Of a stretch of 7,438 nucleotides of DNA, positions 6,038-7,438 are shown piece after piece. The stretch lies in assembly GCA_041649615.1 (NCBI GenBank), contig JBAZMT010000034.1, positions 1 to 7,438 on the forward strand, in the 5' to 3' direction. A model generated the notes under the pieces. That model ran no database searches and was not told the DNA's origin. It saw nothing but the letters and a program-made list of their open reading frames with translations. Numbering within the stretch: the first letter of the stretch is position 1; each line of letters opens with the position of its first letter. Origin of the DNA: JALOAR01 sp041649615 (GTDB lineage Bacteria > Patescibacteriota > Minisyncoccia > UBA6257 > Colwellbacteraceae). A program made the position numbers and the translations under genes.

Positions 6038-6885
6038 CACACATCGTAGCCATCGAATGGGACACCGACCAAATCCTAGCGCGGTTCGTGCGCTACCTGA
6101 TAGCGGGCACGGGCTGGAGCGTATCAACCAAGCCGGACCCGCGCGCCGATGTCAACGTGTTTATGCCCTACCTGTGCTGGGCGCATTATCCCGAGTTCCA
6201 GCAAGGCCACCTCGTAGCGTGGTTCACGCACCGCGAAGAGGCATGGCCCGCCAAGGCTTTGATGTGGGATAACGCGGAACGTGACGCCCACCTGCGCCTA
6301 GCCTGCGCCAAGCTGTACGTGGATGAGCTTGCCAAGCGCGGCCCGGCCATGCAAGTGACGGCTCCACTGGAGCGTGACAAGTTCACACCACTGGAGCGCA
6401 TCATCCGCCACGACAGGCCGCGCGTGGGCTTTAGTGGCTACGTCTACAAGACGGGGCGCAAGGGCGAAAAGAACGTGGCGCGGCTAGTCGCAGAGCGCCC
6501 CAAGTGGCAGATCATCGCATCGGGCAAGGGTTGGCCTTGCCAGTGCGGCGAGTACACCTGGCACACCGTCCAGCGATTCTATCAAAGCCTGGATGTGTAT
6601 GTCTGTAGCGCCACAGTGGAGGGGCTGCCCATGCCGCCGCTGGAAGCGCTGGCCTGTGGCTGCAAAGTGGTGATACCCACGGGCGTGGGCCTGCTGGACG
6701 AGATACCCGCCGCCGCGGGCATCGTGCGCTACACGCGCGGCGATTACGGCCAGATGTTGCAGGCTATCGAGATTGCGCTAGACACCGACGCCGACCCGGA
6801 AGAGCTACGCGCTACCACGGCTCCCTACAGCCCGGAGCGCTTTGCATCGGACTTTGTGGAGGCCATCAATGCCATGGGCTGGTAA
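6034..6885 (+). CDS. GT-B fold glycosyltransferase, GT4-like, compact
   Basis: 283 residues from GTG 6034, which overlaps the previous stop as GTGA and has GAGGG four bases upstream. An open frame extends up to 5896, but that part lies wholly inside the preceding gene and reads as low-complexity out-of-frame sequence. The C-terminal half (about 128-283) is the conserved donor-binding domain of group 1 (GT4) transferases: RVGFSGYVYKTGRKGEKN (130-147), KWQIIASGKGWP, FYQSLDVYVCSATVEGLPMP and the EX7E motif E196...E204 followed by ALACGCKVVIPTGVGLLDEI. The N-terminal domain is only about 125 residues, smaller than in cellular GT4 enzymes of 350-400 residues, so the acceptor-binding side is reduced. 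A small GWPCQCGEY insertion carries two Cys. Soluble and cytoplasmic by sequence. It sits between two related GT-A genes, suggesting sequential sugar additions onto one acceptor. Confidence 0.87.
   Translation: MTHIVAIEWDTDQILARFVRYLIAGTGWSVSTKPDPRADVNVFMPYLCWAHYPEFQQGHLVAWFTHREEAWPAKALMWDNAERDAHLRLACAKLYVDELAKRGPAMQVTAPLERDKFTPLERIIRHDRPRVGFSGYVYKTGRKGEKNVARLVAERPKWQIIASGKGWPCQCGEYTWHTVQRFYQSLDVYVCSATVEGLPMPPLEALACGCKVVIPTGVGLLDEIPAAAGIVRYTRGDYGQMLQAIEIALDTDADPEELRATTAPYSPERFASDFVEAINAMGW
6858..6862 (+). promoter_or_regulatory. Ribosome binding site deciding the start of the last gene
   Basis: GGAGG lies inside the end of the GT-B gene, six bases before ATG 6869. That ATG opens the frame of the second GT-A enzyme 17 bases before the GT-B stop. 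The near-consensus site makes it preferable to GTG 6902, which would remove eleven residues, including the first residue of the YVVAYG strand. Confidence 0.75.
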
Positions 6886-7438
6886 GGGCGCGGGAACCTA
6901 TGTGGTCGCCTATGGCGCTCCGGCGCGCGATTGCGCGGTGCGCTGCCTGGAGTCGGTCAAGCGCTACATGCCGGCCATCGGCAGAGCGTTGGTATCTGAT
7001 AAGCCGCTAGGGCCGGAAACGGTGTGCCTCTGTGAGCCGGATGAGGACATTGGCGCGCGCTCCGTCAAGACCCGCATGTATGACGTGGCCCCTGCCGAGT
7101 GGGAATATGTGCTGTACTTGGACGCCGATACCGAGCTAATCGCGCCCGTGCCATTCCTGTTCGATGTGCTAGCCGACGGGTGGGACATGGCGATCTGCGT
7201 CAACCCTGGCAAGTATGCCATAGCCAAGAACATGAAGCGGCCCGACAACATCGACGAATGCGAGTACACCTTTGCCCAGCTTGGCACCGACCAACTGCTA
7301 CAGCTCCAAGGTGGGGTGATGTCATTCCGGCGCAACGACAGGACCGCCGCGCTATTTCACGCCTGGCACGACGAATGGCATCGCTGGGCCAAGCGCGACC
7401 AGGGGGCCCTACTGCGAGCGATGTACGCGCATCCCGTC
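6869..7438 (+). CDS. GT-A fold glycosyltransferase (second copy, 3' partial)
   Basis: 190 residues are visible and the frame is still open at the window end. It is a relative of the enzyme at 5429-6037. Shared elements in order: YVVAYG near the N-terminus, SDKP, GARSVKTR, LYLDADTEL with metal-binding D85 and D87, VLADGWDMAI, GGVMSFRRNDRTAALFHAW and RDQGALLRAMY with the D177-Q178 pair. The conserved WxxEWxRW...DQxALLRAMY block is 15 of 24 identical to the first copy, while the loop after DWDMA-type helix is different (KNMKRPDNIDECEYTFAQLG), the part likely to shape donor or acceptor choice. Both catalytic signatures are intact, unlike in the protein at 4576-5199. It overlaps the GT-B gene by 17 bases and has a strong ribosome site. 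No membrane segment is seen. Substrate unknown. Confidence 0.87.
   Translation, partial: MPWAGKGAGTYVVAYGAPARDCAVRCLESVKRYMPAIGRALVSDKPLGPETVCLCEPDEDIGARSVKTRMYDVAPAEWEYVLYLDADTELIAPVPFLFDVLADGWDMAICVNPGKYAIAKNMKRPDNIDECEYTFAQLGTDQLLQLQGGVMSFRRNDRTAALFHAWHDEWHRWAKRDQGALLRAMYAHPV

Noticed and set aside
6869..6902. Frameshift fusing the GT-B and second GT-A enzymes into one protein
   Set aside because: The GT-B protein ends normally after its last helix, and the second enzyme has its own GGAGG site and ATG within the overlap, so two separate genes are simpler.

Overview
The window is one densely packed, plus-strand-only piece of a tailed-phage or prophage genome (Caudoviricetes, HK97-type head). 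It is GC-rich, has strong Shine-Dalgarno sites and almost no intergenic space, which points to a bacteriophage of a GC-rich bacterium. I cannot name the host. No tRNA, integrase, insertion sequence, CRISPR array or attachment site is visible.

Positions 1-4052 are the head-assembly module. A portal protein (its start lies before the window) is fused to a C-terminal Mu gpF-like head-morphogenesis domain. It is followed by a 63-residue protein of unknown role, an HK97-family prohead protease with an acidic tail, and the HK97-fold major capsid protein with its N-terminal coiled-coil (delta) domain. Starts overlap stops (TGATG at 1774-1778, ATGA at 1964-1967), or the ribosome site lies over the preceding stop (capsid). 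One translationally coupled operon is therefore likely.

The only real gap, 4053-4133, holds a perfect 8-bp GC hairpin. After it come a small Ser/Thr/Gly-rich probable virion protein (4134-4565) and a two-part protein (4576-5199). The latter has a short N-terminal phage-type domain joined to a region that aligns with the downstream glycosyltransferases but lacks their DxD and DQ residues. A 70-residue coiled-coil protein (5220-5432) follows.

Positions 5429-7438 are a glycosyltransferase cassette: GT-A type enzyme, compact GT-B (GT4-like) enzyme, then a second GT-A enzyme related to the first and cut by the window end. All are joined by overlapping start/stop codons. Head-tail connector and tail genes, usually expected just after the capsid gene, are not recognisable here.

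The part worth a second look is this cassette, together with its apparently inactive fused relative, placed where connector genes would normally stand. The most economical reading is a phage system for glycosylating its own virion proteins (capsid, the Ser/Thr-rich protein or tail). Modification of DNA or of a host surface glycan cannot be excluded from sequence alone.
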